A DNA stretch of 29,781 nucleotides from Lentisphaeria bacterium. Lineage in GTDB: Bacteria > Verrucomicrobiota > Lentisphaeria > Oligosphaerales > Oligosphaeraceae. A program made the translations under genes and the position numbers. The stretch covers positions 1-29,781 of the forward strand of contig JAEEXV010000308.1 of the NCBI GenBank assembly GCA_016287975.1, read 5' to 3'. The notes below the pieces were generated by a model. The model had not been told where the DNA came from, did not search any database, and worked only from the letters and a program-made list of their open reading frames with translations. Positions 1 to 8,110 of the stretch are shown here, piece by piece; the first letter of the stretch is position 1; each line of letters opens with the position of its first letter.

Positions 1-20
1 CCCCTGGCCACGGTCCTTCC

Positions 21-119
21 GCCCTTGCAGGGCTCTGGGAAACAGGAACCCGCCCCCAGGGGGCCCGGGCGCTGCGCGCCCTCCACCCCTGGCTATGATC
101 CAACGCCCCCTCCGGGGGC
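21..119. repeat. Cluster of short GC-rich hairpins
   Basis: Three perfect inverted repeats with three-base loops lie within 100 bases: GCCCT-TGC-AGGGC (21-33), GGGCGC-TGC-GCGCCC (67-81) and GCCCCC-TCC-GGGGGC (105-119). A tight CCCCC-A-GGGGG sits at 53-63. The last hairpin is followed only by TTT, so it is a weak terminator at best. No credible gene covers 1-232. The linker TGGCTATGATCCAACG lies between the last two hairpins. The arrangement resembles a dispersed palindromic intergenic element; only this copy is present in the window, so the dispersed nature is inference. Confidence 0.45.
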
Positions 120-194
120 TTTCCCAGGCAGGAATGCCGCACATCTTTTCGGAAACCGCGCCCCACCTGCACGCTTCTGGCGTGTCGGCATTAT

Positions 195-227
195 GAGGGG
201 CTGTTACCGCCCCTCTTGGGGAACAGC
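195..227 (-). terminator. Possible terminator with two competing stems downstream of the zinc-ribbon gene
   Basis: GAGGGGC (195-201) pairs with GCCCCTC (209-215). An overlapping alternative stem pairs GCTGTT (200-205) with AACAGC (222-227) and CCCC (210-213) with GGGG (218-221). The two structures exclude each other. The site starts six bases after the minus-strand stop at 233. Neither stem is followed by a U-tract in the minus direction, so termination is a guess from position and structure. Confidence 0.3.
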
Positions 228-232
228 GCTTT

Positions 233-1345
233 TCACCAATGCAAGCGCTCCCGTAGGCCCGTCAGGAGATCTGATCCGAACTTGAACAGGAAAACCAGCA
301 CTCCCACCCCGGCGGCGACGCCAAGAAGAATCCAGGCCGCCTTCCATAGGACAGTCCACCAGGTGGTCGTTCTGGGCGGACGGTAGCCTGGCTCCCTCTG
401 CTGGACTTTTTGAACATATCTGTTGATGATTATCATCAGCACGTCCCTGGAACGCCCGTCAAAACCCATATCATACTCTCGGACCCGCATCGTGTTTATT
501 TCGATTCCGAGTTTCCACGCCCGCACCATGATCTCCTCCAATCCCGCCCCGGCGGGGACGAAACCAGCCAGGTTCCGCTCGATGGAATCGCCCAATTCGC
601 AATAGACTTCGCATTTCGGCAAGGGCAGGGGGTGCCTGGCGAGGGCTTCCATCCTCGCAAAGTACTCCCCGATGCAGTCTGCGACCTCCCGCGCGTTCGC
701 CAAGGCCTCCTCGGGGGAGCAGCGCCTTCGCATGAGGGCGAAGACGTTGTCCAGGCAGTTGCTGATGGACTTCGAGGCCTGGATCATTTCCGCAAGACTG
801 CCACCCATCGCCTTGAAATAGACGAGAAAGAAACTGGCCTCCCAACTGTCAGGATCCTCCTGCAGGATCAGGTCATAGTATTTCGCCGCATTCTCCGAGT
901 TGTTCTCCGCCTTGGCGCGGCGCGCGATCTGGTAGAGGTTCCGCAGACGGTCGCCCATGTCCACCTTGACCGTCCCCGCCACGTTCACGGTGCCCGAGAC
1001 CATCAGCTTCCTGGCCTCCTCAAGCGAATATTTCGTTCCGCAGGACTGGCAGACGAAGACGCCGTCACGTTTCACGAGATCGGTGCCGCCGCACATTTCG
1101 CAGGCAAGCGGGCGGAAGGTCGTCCGCGTCTCCTCGAAGTATGAGGAGGGGCCCGTCGGGCTTGCGGCGGGGCGGCCGCCGTCCCGCGACGCGGGGACAG
1201 CCGCAGCCTGCGGCACTTCGCGGTCATAGACGTCATCCTCATGGACAAGGAAGTCCTTTCCGCAATGGAGGCATTGGGCGTCGCCGCCCACCATGTTCCC
1301 GTCGATGTCGCACGGATTTCCGCACCAGGGGCAGTTGATTTTCAT
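233..1345 (-). CDS. Double zinc-ribbon protein with C-terminal membrane segment
   Basis: 370-residue protein of unknown function. It has two Cys4 zinc ribbons: C5/C8/C25/C28 at the N-terminus and C82/C85/C99/C102, the second followed by a GTKYSLEEARKL stretch typical of TFIIB-like ribbons in bacterial membrane proteins. A proline/alanine/glycine-rich linker joins them. The middle (about 130-320) is helical, with a short segment that looks TPR-like (AENNSENAAKYYDLILQEDP). One strong transmembrane segment lies near 336-358 and leaves a short basic tail. The open frame extends about 100 codons upstream, but that part is an arginine-rich shadow inside the SPFH gene. The ATG at 1345 sits 16 bases after the SPFH stop with AGGA upstream and puts the first zinc ribbon at the N-terminus. 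The gene is probably co-transcribed with the SPFH gene. Start and architecture are fairly sure; function is not. Confidence 0.75.
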   Translation of the reverse strand: MKINCPWCGNPCDIDGNMVGGDAQCLHCGKDFLVHEDDVYDREVPQAAAVPASRDGGRPAASPTGPSSYFEETRTTFRPLACEMCGGTDLVKRDGVFVCQSCGTKYSLEEARKLMVSGTVNVAGTVKVDMGDRLRNLYQIARRAKAENNSENAAKYYDLILQEDPDSWEASFFLVYFKAMGGSLAEMIQASKSISNCLDNVFALMRRRCSPEEALANAREVADCIGEYFARMEALARHPLPLPKCEVYCELGDSIERNLAGFVPAGAGLEEIMVRAWKLGIEINTMRVREYDMGFDGRSRDVLMIIINRYVQKVQQREPGYRPPRTTTWWTVLWKAAWILLGVAAGVGVLVFLFKFGSDLLTGLRERLHW

Positions 1346-1361
1346 AGCCTGCAAAGTCCTG

Positions 1362-2375
1362 TTACACCGACGCAAGGATTTCGCTTTTCTTGCGGTCGTA
1401 TTCGTCCTGGGTGATGAGCCCCGCGTCCAGCATCGCCTTGATGGCCTGGAGCCGTTCGACCGGCGACGACGGCGCCTGGGCGGCGGGGGCGGTGTTCCGC
1501 GCCATCGCATTCGCGATCGGAAGCCCCGCGCCGACTCCCAGCCCGACGCCGGCCGCGACGCCCATCGCCGCCCCCGCGCCGCCGTTCTGGTTTCTGGCGG
1601 CATCCTGCATGACTTCAAGGCTCTTGGCGGTGACATACCCCTGGCCGACGGGGACATTCCCCAGCTGCTGCATCTCCATTTTCTTCGCCATGACCGCCTG
1701 GATCTGGCTCATCTCATTCGGGGGAATGTTGATGCTGCTGATGTTGAAGCTGCTCAACTCGATCCCGAAGCGCGCGAACACGGGGGTGATCGCCGCCTGC
1801 ACCGCCGCCGCGATCTCGGCCAACTGCGAATGGATCGTGAAGAACGGCGTGCCTGCGGAAAGCCTGGCGTTCACGATCTGGCCGAACTTCTCGCGGATCT
1901 CGCCGATGAAATACGAGTACACCTTCTGCGAATCCGCACCCATCTGCGCCCCGACCAGTTGCGTCACAAAACTCCTGGAATCGCTGACGCGGAAGCCCCA
2001 CTGCCCGCAGGCCCCGATGCTGATGGGATAGCCGAACTGCGGCTCGATCGCGGGGATGCGCTGCGGCGTCCCCCACGGCATGTTGCGCTTGACGGTCCGG
2101 TTGACAAACCAGACCTCCGTCGTGAACGGCGTGACGCCGCCGAAGGGAAGCCGCACAATGGAGTTCAGCAGCGGAATATTGCCCGTGACCAGGGTGTGCG
2201 TCCCGGGCGCGAAGGTGTCCAGGGGAATGCCGCCTTTGACGAAAATGGCCTCCTGCCCCTCGTTGACGACCAGCTGGCTGCCAAGCGCCAGTTCCCACTG
2301 CTTCCCAGAATCAAACTTCTGGACAATGTAGTCATCGGACGGGACATCCAGTTTTACGACATCAATGACCGCCAT
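1362..2375 (-). CDS. SPFH-domain protein with C-terminal SHOCT domain (YdjL/virion-core-like)
   Basis: 337 residues. The N-terminal two thirds (about 30-240) read as the SPFH/band-7-like fold of the YdjL 'virion core protein' family, without an N-terminal membrane anchor. A Gly/Ala-rich low-complexity linker follows (about 262-295). The last 33 residues form a clear SHOCT domain (VERLQAIKAMLDAGLITQDE, then a YDRKKSEIL end). The ATG at 2375 was chosen because AGGAGAGGAGG precedes it by a normal distance and the protein then begins MAVIDVVKLD; the longer frame upstream is a shadow of the gene remnant at 2431-2637. The family often neighbours zinc-ribbon proteins, as here, and is thought to form membrane-associated oligomers. 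The exact role is unknown. Confidence 0.82.
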   Translation of the reverse strand: MAVIDVVKLDVPSDDYIVQKFDSGKQWELALGSQLVVNEGQEAIFVKGGIPLDTFAPGTHTLVTGNIPLLNSIVRLPFGGVTPFTTEVWFVNRTVKRNMPWGTPQRIPAIEPQFGYPISIGACGQWGFRVSDSRSFVTQLVGAQMGADSQKVYSYFIGEIREKFGQIVNARLSAGTPFFTIHSQLAEIAAAVQAAITPVFARFGIELSSFNISSINIPPNEMSQIQAVMAKKMEMQQLGNVPVGQGYVTAKSLEVMQDAARNQNGGAGAAMGVAAGVGLGVGAGLPIANAMARNTAPAAQAPSSPVERLQAIKAMLDAGLITQDEYDRKKSEILASV

Positions 2376-2430
2376 GGGGCATCCTCCTCTCCTGAACGTT
2401 GGGAAACGACTCCAGCTTCCGGCTTCTGGC

Positions 2431-2637
2431 TTACGCCCTCCCTTCGGCGAAGAAGGGCGTCGAGACCAGGATGTGCAGCGGGGTGTCCCCCTCAATCTCC
2501 ACGCGCAGGAAGCGGTCGATGGCAGCGGCGCGGACCTCCTCGGGCTTCACCGCGCCCTCGGGGTGGCTGTAGAAAAAAGATAATGCGCAGTCGCGGAATT
2601 GCCAGTCGTCACGGGCTTCTTCGAACCGGCTTCTGAA
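2431..2637 (-). pseudogene. In-frame remnant of a second copy of the PHP-like gene at 9882-11660
   Basis: Read on the minus strand, this stretch is open from just after a TAA (2638-2640) to a TAA at 2431-2433. There is no ATG near its beginning. It encodes SHPEGAVKPEEVRAAA joined directly to IDRFLRVEIEGDTPLHILV and an STPFFAEGRA end. The intact gene has SHPEGPVTPEEVRTAA about a third of the way in, while IDRFLRVEIEGDTPLHILV is at its C-terminus. The remnant therefore lacks the N-terminus and roughly 390 internal residues, with the frame preserved across the junction. The last 77 bases are nearly identical to the intact copy, while the SHPEG part is more diverged. A short functional peptide is possible but no ribosome-binding site or start was seen. 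Confidence 0.7.
2444..2520. repeat. 77-bp direct repeat, left copy
   Basis: Positions 2444-2520 match 9904-9980 in the same orientation at 76 of 77 positions; the one difference is A at 2494 against G at 9954. In both places the sequence encodes the C-terminal end of the PHP-like family (IDRFLRVEIEGDTPLHILV and the STPFFAE that follows) on the minus strand. The two copies bracket about 7.5 kb containing the AraC, pseudopilin, glycosidase and rhamnosidase genes. Confidence 0.9.
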
Positions 2638-2640
2638 TTA

Positions 2641-2860
2641 TCCCCGCCCACGGCCGTTCAGATGGGGCGACCACGAGTCCCACCATCTGGCCTTTCTGAG
2701 CCACTTTCTGGAGGCGGGCGGGTGCTCCGACCGGCTGGTAGGCGAGTGCCCGCTGAAGCACTCGAGCCACAACGCGCCTTCGGTGCGGGAGTGGCCGGGA
2801 CGGCAGTCGCGGGCATTGTCCAGGGTTTCAGCCGCTGTCGCCACCTGGACTTTCTGCGCC
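2641..2860. other. Intergenic stretch without a recognised gene
   Basis: Between the remnant and the rhamnosidase stop no start-plus-RBS combination was found. Both strands have open frames here. A plus-strand frame through 2651 gives a stretch beginning RPFRWGDHESHHLAFLSHFL without an ATG, and a minus-strand frame gives a stretch containing HSRTEGALWLECFSGHSP. Neither was recognised. It could be decayed coding sequence, related to the remnant beside it, or a dispersed intergenic sequence. Confidence 0.3.
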
Positions 2861-4456
2861 TCAACGGCGGGGCTGCGCGGCTGATGCGAAAGGCCAGTCC
2901 AGAGAATGCACGCCAGGGGCGAGTTCGCCGCGCGGGGTGACGGCAAGGGTGCCTTCAGGCACGGCGAGGCGGAAGGAGTGGCCGTCATATTCGACGGAGA
3001 CGGTGGCCTCTGGCGTAGGCACGCGGCAGGAGAATGCCGTGAGCGGACCAGGATGCGGATCAAAGGCGAAGCGACGGAAGCCAGGCGTCAGCGGGCGGAT
3101 GCCCGCAATCCAGCGCGGAATCAGGTTGGCGGGAGCGGCACCCCAGGCGTGGTTCCAGTCCTCATTGGGCTTGAAGCAGTCGTCCCAGGCTTCCATCGTG
3201 ATGGTGGCGCCGCGCCGCAGCATGTTGGTCCAACTGCGCGGGCTGTCGCTGAGCAGCAGTGCGAAGGCCTCGTCCACGAGGCCGCGGGCGAAGCAGGTTT
3301 CCAGGAGGAAGTGCGCAGCGTAGACGGAGCAGGCCATGCCGCGCTCCGCCACCAGGCGCTTCAGTTGCGCGGCATCGTCCGCGAGCCCGAAGTAGAGCGG
3401 GAAGAAGGCGCTGTGGAGCGCGGTGTGCGGGGAGCTGGGGTTGTCCCGGAATTTTCCGTCCTGGAACATGGTCGCGAGGATGGCCTCCCGCGTCCGGCGG
3501 GCGTGCCGCGTGAATTCCGGAGCGTTGGCGAGGGTGGCGTAGGTGTTCAGTGCCCCGTAATAATAGCAGTTCGGCACGAGATTGACCTCGCCGAAGTCGT
3601 AGCCGTCGAGTTCGCCGACAGGCCAGTCGACGAGGTCGCGGCGACGGCGGCAGAGGAGGCGGGCCTCCTGGGTCGCGCATCCGTCGCGGAGGAGCCCGTC
3701 GGGGCTGGCCTCGGCGAAAAAGGTACGTTTCCGCAGGTGGGGCAGCCACTGGCGGACAGTCGTCGTGTCGCCGGAGTAGAGGAGGTAGTCACGGGCGAGG
3801 GGGTTCATGAGGAGTTGCCATTCGGTCGGATAGGTCGGTTTCTCGAAGAACCATTCGATTGTTCGGCGGGCGAGCGCGTAGTTGCGGTCGCAGCAGAAGT
3901 GTCCGAGCTGGTTGACAAAGGCGTCTCCCTCGTAGGGCTTGCGCTCGCGCTGGCCGTCGATGTAGATGCCGAAGGCACCCGTTGCCTTCATGGTGTATTT
4001 GCACAACTCCCAGATGCGGTTGAGGCGCCCGTCGCTGCATTCGAAGGCGGCGGCGGTCTCGTCGAAGTCGCAGAAGAGCGCGCGGCGGCGCAGTCGCGCA
4101 TGCCCGTCCACGCCGCACACCTCCACATAGCGGAACGGCACCACCTCGCCATCCGCCTCCGCAGGTAGCGGCACCGTGATCGGCTGGCTGGTCGGCGAAT
4201 GATGCGGTGCCAATTCGAAGCGGAAACGGGTCGCGCCCGCTGGACAGCACCGCCGCATCACGCGCGCCGTGCGGTAGCCCCCCGGCTCGCGCTCCAGCCG
4301 CCCGTCGGCGCGCAGTACCTCTCCCAGCGCGATCTCCGCCTCCCCCGCCGCCGACAGATCGACCTCGATCTCCAGATTCGCATACGCGTCACGCCCGAAG
4401 TCCACCAGCGCCGGCCCGCCGTCCAGAACCGCATTTTGCACACTTGTCTCAATCAT
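2861..4456 (-). CDS. GH78-type alpha-L-rhamnosidase
   Basis: 531 residues, likely removing terminal alpha-L-rhamnose from glycans or plant glycosides. The (alpha/alpha)6 barrel is recognisable from AFGIYIDGQRERKPYEGDAF (about residues 160-180), the YALARRTIEWFFEKPTYPTEW stretch after it, and TITMEAWDDCFKPNEDWNHA near residue 420. The acidic residues of YEGD and MEAWD correspond to the usual acid and base positions of the family; that assignment comes from family knowledge. A beta-rich C-terminal domain ends the protein. It is shorter than many GH78 enzymes and lacks most of their N-terminal beta domains and any signal peptide, suggesting a cytoplasmic enzyme acting on imported fragments. The ATG at 4456 lies 35 bases after the stop of the preceding gene and has only a weak RBS. 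The frame is open further upstream, but inside the neighbouring gene. Confidence 0.85.
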   Translation of the reverse strand: MIETSVQNAVLDGGPALVDFGRDAYANLEIEVDLSAAGEAEIALGEVLRADGRLEREPGGYRTARVMRRCCPAGATRFRFELAPHHSPTSQPITVPLPAEADGEVVPFRYVEVCGVDGHARLRRRALFCDFDETAAAFECSDGRLNRIWELCKYTMKATGAFGIYIDGQRERKPYEGDAFVNQLGHFCCDRNYALARRTIEWFFEKPTYPTEWQLLMNPLARDYLLYSGDTTTVRQWLPHLRKRTFFAEASPDGLLRDGCATQEARLLCRRRRDLVDWPVGELDGYDFGEVNLVPNCYYYGALNTYATLANAPEFTRHARRTREAILATMFQDGKFRDNPSSPHTALHSAFFPLYFGLADDAAQLKRLVAERGMACSVYAAHFLLETCFARGLVDEAFALLLSDSPRSWTNMLRRGATITMEAWDDCFKPNEDWNHAWGAAPANLIPRWIAGIRPLTPGFRRFAFDPHPGPLTAFSCRVPTPEATVSVEYDGHSFRLAVPEGTLAVTPRGELAPGVHSLDWPFASAAQPRR

Positions 4457-4491
4457 CGCATTTCCATCCCGGAGGGAACTCCCCGCCGTCT

Positions 4492-7400
4492 TCAGCGGAG
4501 CAGCTCCTCCGCATCGTCGCCATAGTAGAAGAGGTGAGTCGTATGCAGGGGAGCCTCGAAGGAGAAGACGTCGGCGTCTCTCGCCACCACCCGCTGGTCG
4601 AAGACGTCCACCACTGTCGTCTTCCTGGGCAGACGGATGGTCTTCCTGCCCGCGAAGCGCGCGAAGAGCACGCAGGTCGCGTCGTTGGCCTCGAAGGGAT
4701 CGGTGGTGTCCGAGAAGAGGTGCACGCCGGCCCGCCGTGCCGTCTCCCGCAGGAAAGGCACGTCGAGTTGCCAGGTGCCGCAGAAGATGTCGCGGCCTTT
4801 TCCCGTGCGCTTGGAGGCGCAGCCGACAGTGGCGTCGGCGTAGCGCGCCATGGGATCGGCGGCAGGATCCTTCACGCGGAAGAGCGGTCTGACCGTTACG
4901 CCGGGGGCACCCATGGCGCGGCCGTCGGGGAAAACGAGCATTGGAGCCATCGCCTGCGTGGCCTCCTCCAGTCGGAAACCAGTCAGCCGTTCCATGTTTG
5001 CGACGGAATACGAGGTGCCGGAAATGCATCCCGGCGCATAAAGCCACAGCAGCGTGCAGCCTCGCTCGCGCAGCCTCTTCACCGCCTTGAGGAATGCATC
5101 GTCGTAGCGGAAGCAGTTGAGGAAAAGGTAGAGTTTGTAGTTTCCGGGATGCTCAGCGAGATCCTCGGCGAGCAGGTAGTCGACCGGCGCGCCGATGCGC
5201 GACGCGCGGGTGAAGATGTGCGCGTGTATCTCGCCGGTCAGGATGGTGTTCCGCCGCGGGGCGCGCCGGACGGAGCCGTCCGGCGCATAGAACTGCATTG
5301 TCTCGCCGTTCGGCACGCTCTGATGGAGCATCGGCATCGCCGTGACGCTGGATTCGCTGGCGACCAGCGCAATTTCGGCATTTCGCCGCACCTTCCCCGC
5401 CACGCAGCGCTCTCCGACCTGCTTCACCCGCGCCATGTCCCGCGCGAATTGCGGGTAGTCCAGATTGGTTCCGTCGGTGATGGCGTAGAAGTAGACCGGC
5501 TGGTTGCGCGCCAGATAGAAGCCTGCGTTGCGGCGCAGGATGGCGGTGCTGAGTTCCTCGGTGAAGGTCTGGCCGTGGGCGCGCACCGCCGGCATGTTGA
5601 AGGTGCGCGTGTCGTCCTCGCACATCGGGACGACACCGTTTGCGGCCATCGTCGCGAAGGGCTTCATGTCCCCGCAGGGCTCGCCGAGATGGCGCACGTC
5701 GTAGGGATGGGGCGACATCAGGAAATCGACGCACTTCGCGTCCAACAGCGCCTTGAGGGCGAAGTGCGCACGCTGCTGGGAGTGGCCGTTGGCATTGAGC
5801 GTCATGGTGTAGCCGTAGTAGGTGCCGACGAGTTTGCGCCCGCGCGTGAGTTCCCTGGCGGTGCGCAGCAGCGGCACCATCATCTCGACGACTGCCAGCG
5901 AATGCCATTCATTATAGGCGATTGCGTTCAGATGGCGCGCGGGATCCCAGAGCAGCCCCCCGTCGTCAAGGGCGGAGAGTTCCGCGAAGGTCGGGACGGC
6001 GGGATTCCTCAACTGTGGGTATTTCCTGGCGCAGTAACGCCGGAAGGCCTCGGTGTTGGGGCGGGAGAAGTCGCTTGCGCGGCCGGCGGGAGGATTCCAG
6101 CCTAGCCATTCGATGGTGTGGCCGCCGTTGATGCGGTAGCCGATGATGCGGTTGGCATAGGGCGACTGCTCCAGATAGGAAATGGCCTGGCGCAGAGCCT
6201 CCTGCATGTCGGCGAGTGCCGTTTTCGAGGCGAAGGAGTGGTTCAAGCGGTTGCCGTCTCGCGTCATCTCCCCGGTTTCGTCCCGGCACATCTCGTCAGG
6301 ATGCGTCTTGTGCCAGTCGGAACGCGGGGGATAGAGGGTGAGGTCCCAGATGAACCATGCCGTCGGATTGCTGCGGCGGTAGAGTTCGGCCTGATGATCG
6401 AAGAGGACGGGATTGAATTGCCCGCTGGCTGGCCACCACTGATTGACATCCGCATAGACCGCCACGATGTCCAGCGGCGCGTCGCTTTGGCGCGGACGCC
6501 GGTCCGGGCGAGGAAGGTAGGTGACACCGCCAATCAGCGGAAAAAGCGGCTTCCCGTTGACGGCGAAGGTCAGGCCGCCACCTGGCCAGGCAACCAGCGA
6601 CGCCACTGGAGCCTGGGCGAAGCCCGGCAATAGCGCCTTCCGCGACACCTGCAGCCGCGCCTTGGGTGCCACGCCATTCGGGAAGGCCACGGCCGCAGTC
6701 ATCAGTTCCAACTGCGCCTCGCCGTCGTTCAGATACAGCGGCAGCGTATAGTCGAGATCCAGCGTCCAACGCCCATCTCCTGCGGCGCGCACCACCCGCC
6801 CGTCCAGACGGATGTCGTCGCTCCAGGCCACCGTCCCGTTCCGCAAGACCTGGATGGTGGCGACGGCAGGCAGGCGCGGCAATGGTCCGGTAAAATCGCC
6901 GTGCAAGCGCACGGTATCGCCGGCGGTGGCGGCGGCGGGACGCACAATCAGAGACGCCTCGCTTTGGGCACAGGCGAAGTTATGGTAGGGGATCGGAGTG
7001 ATCCACGGAGCATGCGGCGGGCCGGGCAGTTCCGCCGCGGCCTTCCAGGCGGAGGCGTCGAAACCGGGCCTCCGCCAACTGCCGTCCGCAGGCGCCGCGG
7101 CGGCCCGGAAGCCACGGTCCGTCACGATGCGCTCGTGGCTTCCGTCGGCATATTGCACGAGCACCTCGGCCATGACACCGCCATTGTAGGCGTAGTTGGT
7201 GTACTCGAAGGCGATGACATTGGGACCCGCCTGGAGAAACCGGGCGGCTTCGACCCATACGGAGCGGTTCCAGGCCGCATTCTGCGCAACCGGCACGCCG
7301 TTGAAATAGGCTATCGCCTCATCGTCGGCGATGAATTGCAGCCACGCCTTCGCGGGCTTCTCCCGCAGCGTCACTTCCAGGCGCAACGCAAAGCACCGCA

Positions 7401-8097
7401 GCGCGGGATTCCTGCGCTTCCCCTTCGGAAGGGCATTTGCCTGGTCCTCCGGCGCGGTGATCAGCAGTCCCTCGAAGCACCCTCCGACCGGCGCGGGCGT
7501 CCCGATGTATTTACCCAACTCGGGCCGAATCGGCGGCCAGGCGTCCGCATCCAGCACTACTGCGGGTTTGGCCACTGCGGGCTTGGCCGTATCGGGTTTG
7601 GCAGGAACCGCCTCCCGCAGGAACTCCATCTCCGCCACGACGACTGTCCCGCCCGCGCTGTCGGTCGGATCGAAGCGCAGCGCCGTGATGTGCCCGGCCT
7701 TCCGCCACAGGTCTGGGTGCACCAGCCGGGACGCATCCACGGTGACGACATGCCATTTCCCGTCGGCGACGAGCCTCGGCAACCGCCAGAACGCGTCGGC
7801 CGAGAAGGCCTTCTCTTCCGTCGCGAAGAAGAGTTGGCCGCCTTTGTCGCCGGTGCCCTCCGCGCGATAGCGGTACCGGAAGGCGTTCCATTGGCGGGGA
7901 TCTATGGAAAGCGTCGTGTTCACCAATTGCGGGTCGCGTCCCGTCAGAGTTAGTTTCAAGCCCTCCGGCGTGTGTTCGCACGTCAGGTTCTTGCCGCCCA
8001 TCCAGCCCGCGAAGCCTGTAGCACCGTTCCAGCGCACGTCGGCGCCCATCGCCGCGAGGGCCAGGGCAGCCAACAAAACAGTCAATGCTCCACGCAT
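4492..8097 (-). CDS. Large secreted glycosidase-like protein (GH42-like TIM barrel)
   Basis: 1201 residues. It starts with a signal peptide (MRGALTVLLAALALAAMGA). A beta-rich region follows, with a galactose-binding-like module near 232-340 (WLQFIADDEAIAYFNGVPVA). A TIM-barrel domain starts near 510 and includes IIGYRINGGHTIEWLGWN around residue 660, where the glutamate of TIEW is the best candidate general acid. A GATase-like domain near 960-1075 (NYKLYLFLNCFRYDDAFLKA) and a small C-terminal beta domain follow. This order resembles GH42-type beta-galactosidases with their trimerisation domain, but no exact family can be claimed. The start is firm: TAGGAGG precedes the ATG by nine bases and overlaps the stop of the pseudopilin gene, only 13 bases away. 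It probably acts outside the cytoplasm, upstream of the rhamnosidase encoded next. Confidence 0.78.
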   Translation of the reverse strand: MRGALTVLLAALALAAMGADVRWNGATGFAGWMGGKNLTCEHTPEGLKLTLTGRDPQLVNTTLSIDPRQWNAFRYRYRAEGTGDKGGQLFFATEEKAFSADAFWRLPRLVADGKWHVVTVDASRLVHPDLWRKAGHITALRFDPTDSAGGTVVVAEMEFLREAVPAKPDTAKPAVAKPAVVLDADAWPPIRPELGKYIGTPAPVGGCFEGLLITAPEDQANALPKGKRRNPALRCFALRLEVTLREKPAKAWLQFIADDEAIAYFNGVPVAQNAAWNRSVWVEAARFLQAGPNVIAFEYTNYAYNGGVMAEVLVQYADGSHERIVTDRGFRAAAAPADGSWRRPGFDASAWKAAAELPGPPHAPWITPIPYHNFACAQSEASLIVRPAAATAGDTVRLHGDFTGPLPRLPAVATIQVLRNGTVAWSDDIRLDGRVVRAAGDGRWTLDLDYTLPLYLNDGEAQLELMTAAVAFPNGVAPKARLQVSRKALLPGFAQAPVASLVAWPGGGLTFAVNGKPLFPLIGGVTYLPRPDRRPRQSDAPLDIVAVYADVNQWWPASGQFNPVLFDHQAELYRRSNPTAWFIWDLTLYPPRSDWHKTHPDEMCRDETGEMTRDGNRLNHSFASKTALADMQEALRQAISYLEQSPYANRIIGYRINGGHTIEWLGWNPPAGRASDFSRPNTEAFRRYCARKYPQLRNPAVPTFAELSALDDGGLLWDPARHLNAIAYNEWHSLAVVEMMVPLLRTARELTRGRKLVGTYYGYTMTLNANGHSQQRAHFALKALLDAKCVDFLMSPHPYDVRHLGEPCGDMKPFATMAANGVVPMCEDDTRTFNMPAVRAHGQTFTEELSTAILRRNAGFYLARNQPVYFYAITDGTNLDYPQFARDMARVKQVGERCVAGKVRRNAEIALVASESSVTAMPMLHQSVPNGETMQFYAPDGSVRRAPRRNTILTGEIHAHIFTRASRIGAPVDYLLAEDLAEHPGNYKLYLFLNCFRYDDAFLKAVKRLRERGCTLLWLYAPGCISGTSYSVANMERLTGFRLEEATQAMAPMLVFPDGRAMGAPGVTVRPLFRVKDPAADPMARYADATVGCASKRTGKGRDIFCGTWQLDVPFLRETARRAGVHLFSDTTDPFEANDATCVLFARFAGRKTIRLPRKTTVVDVFDQRVVARDADVFSFEAPLHTTHLFYYGDDAEELLR

Positions 8098-8110
8098 TTT
8101 CGCCCGCCTC

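Noticed and set aside
25..285. 86-codon plus-strand frame at the left edge
   Set aside because: Runs through the hairpin cluster and into the zinc-ribbon gene on the other strand; Pro/Gly/Arg-rich with no domain.
4457..5047. N-terminal extension of the rhamnosidase upstream of 4456
   Set aside because: The frame is open but lies inside the neighbouring gene and reads as a His/Arg-rich shadow without rhamnosidase-like sequence.
4207..6105. 632-codon plus-strand open frame
   Set aside because: Antisense to the rhamnosidase and the 1201-residue secreted protein; no family features.
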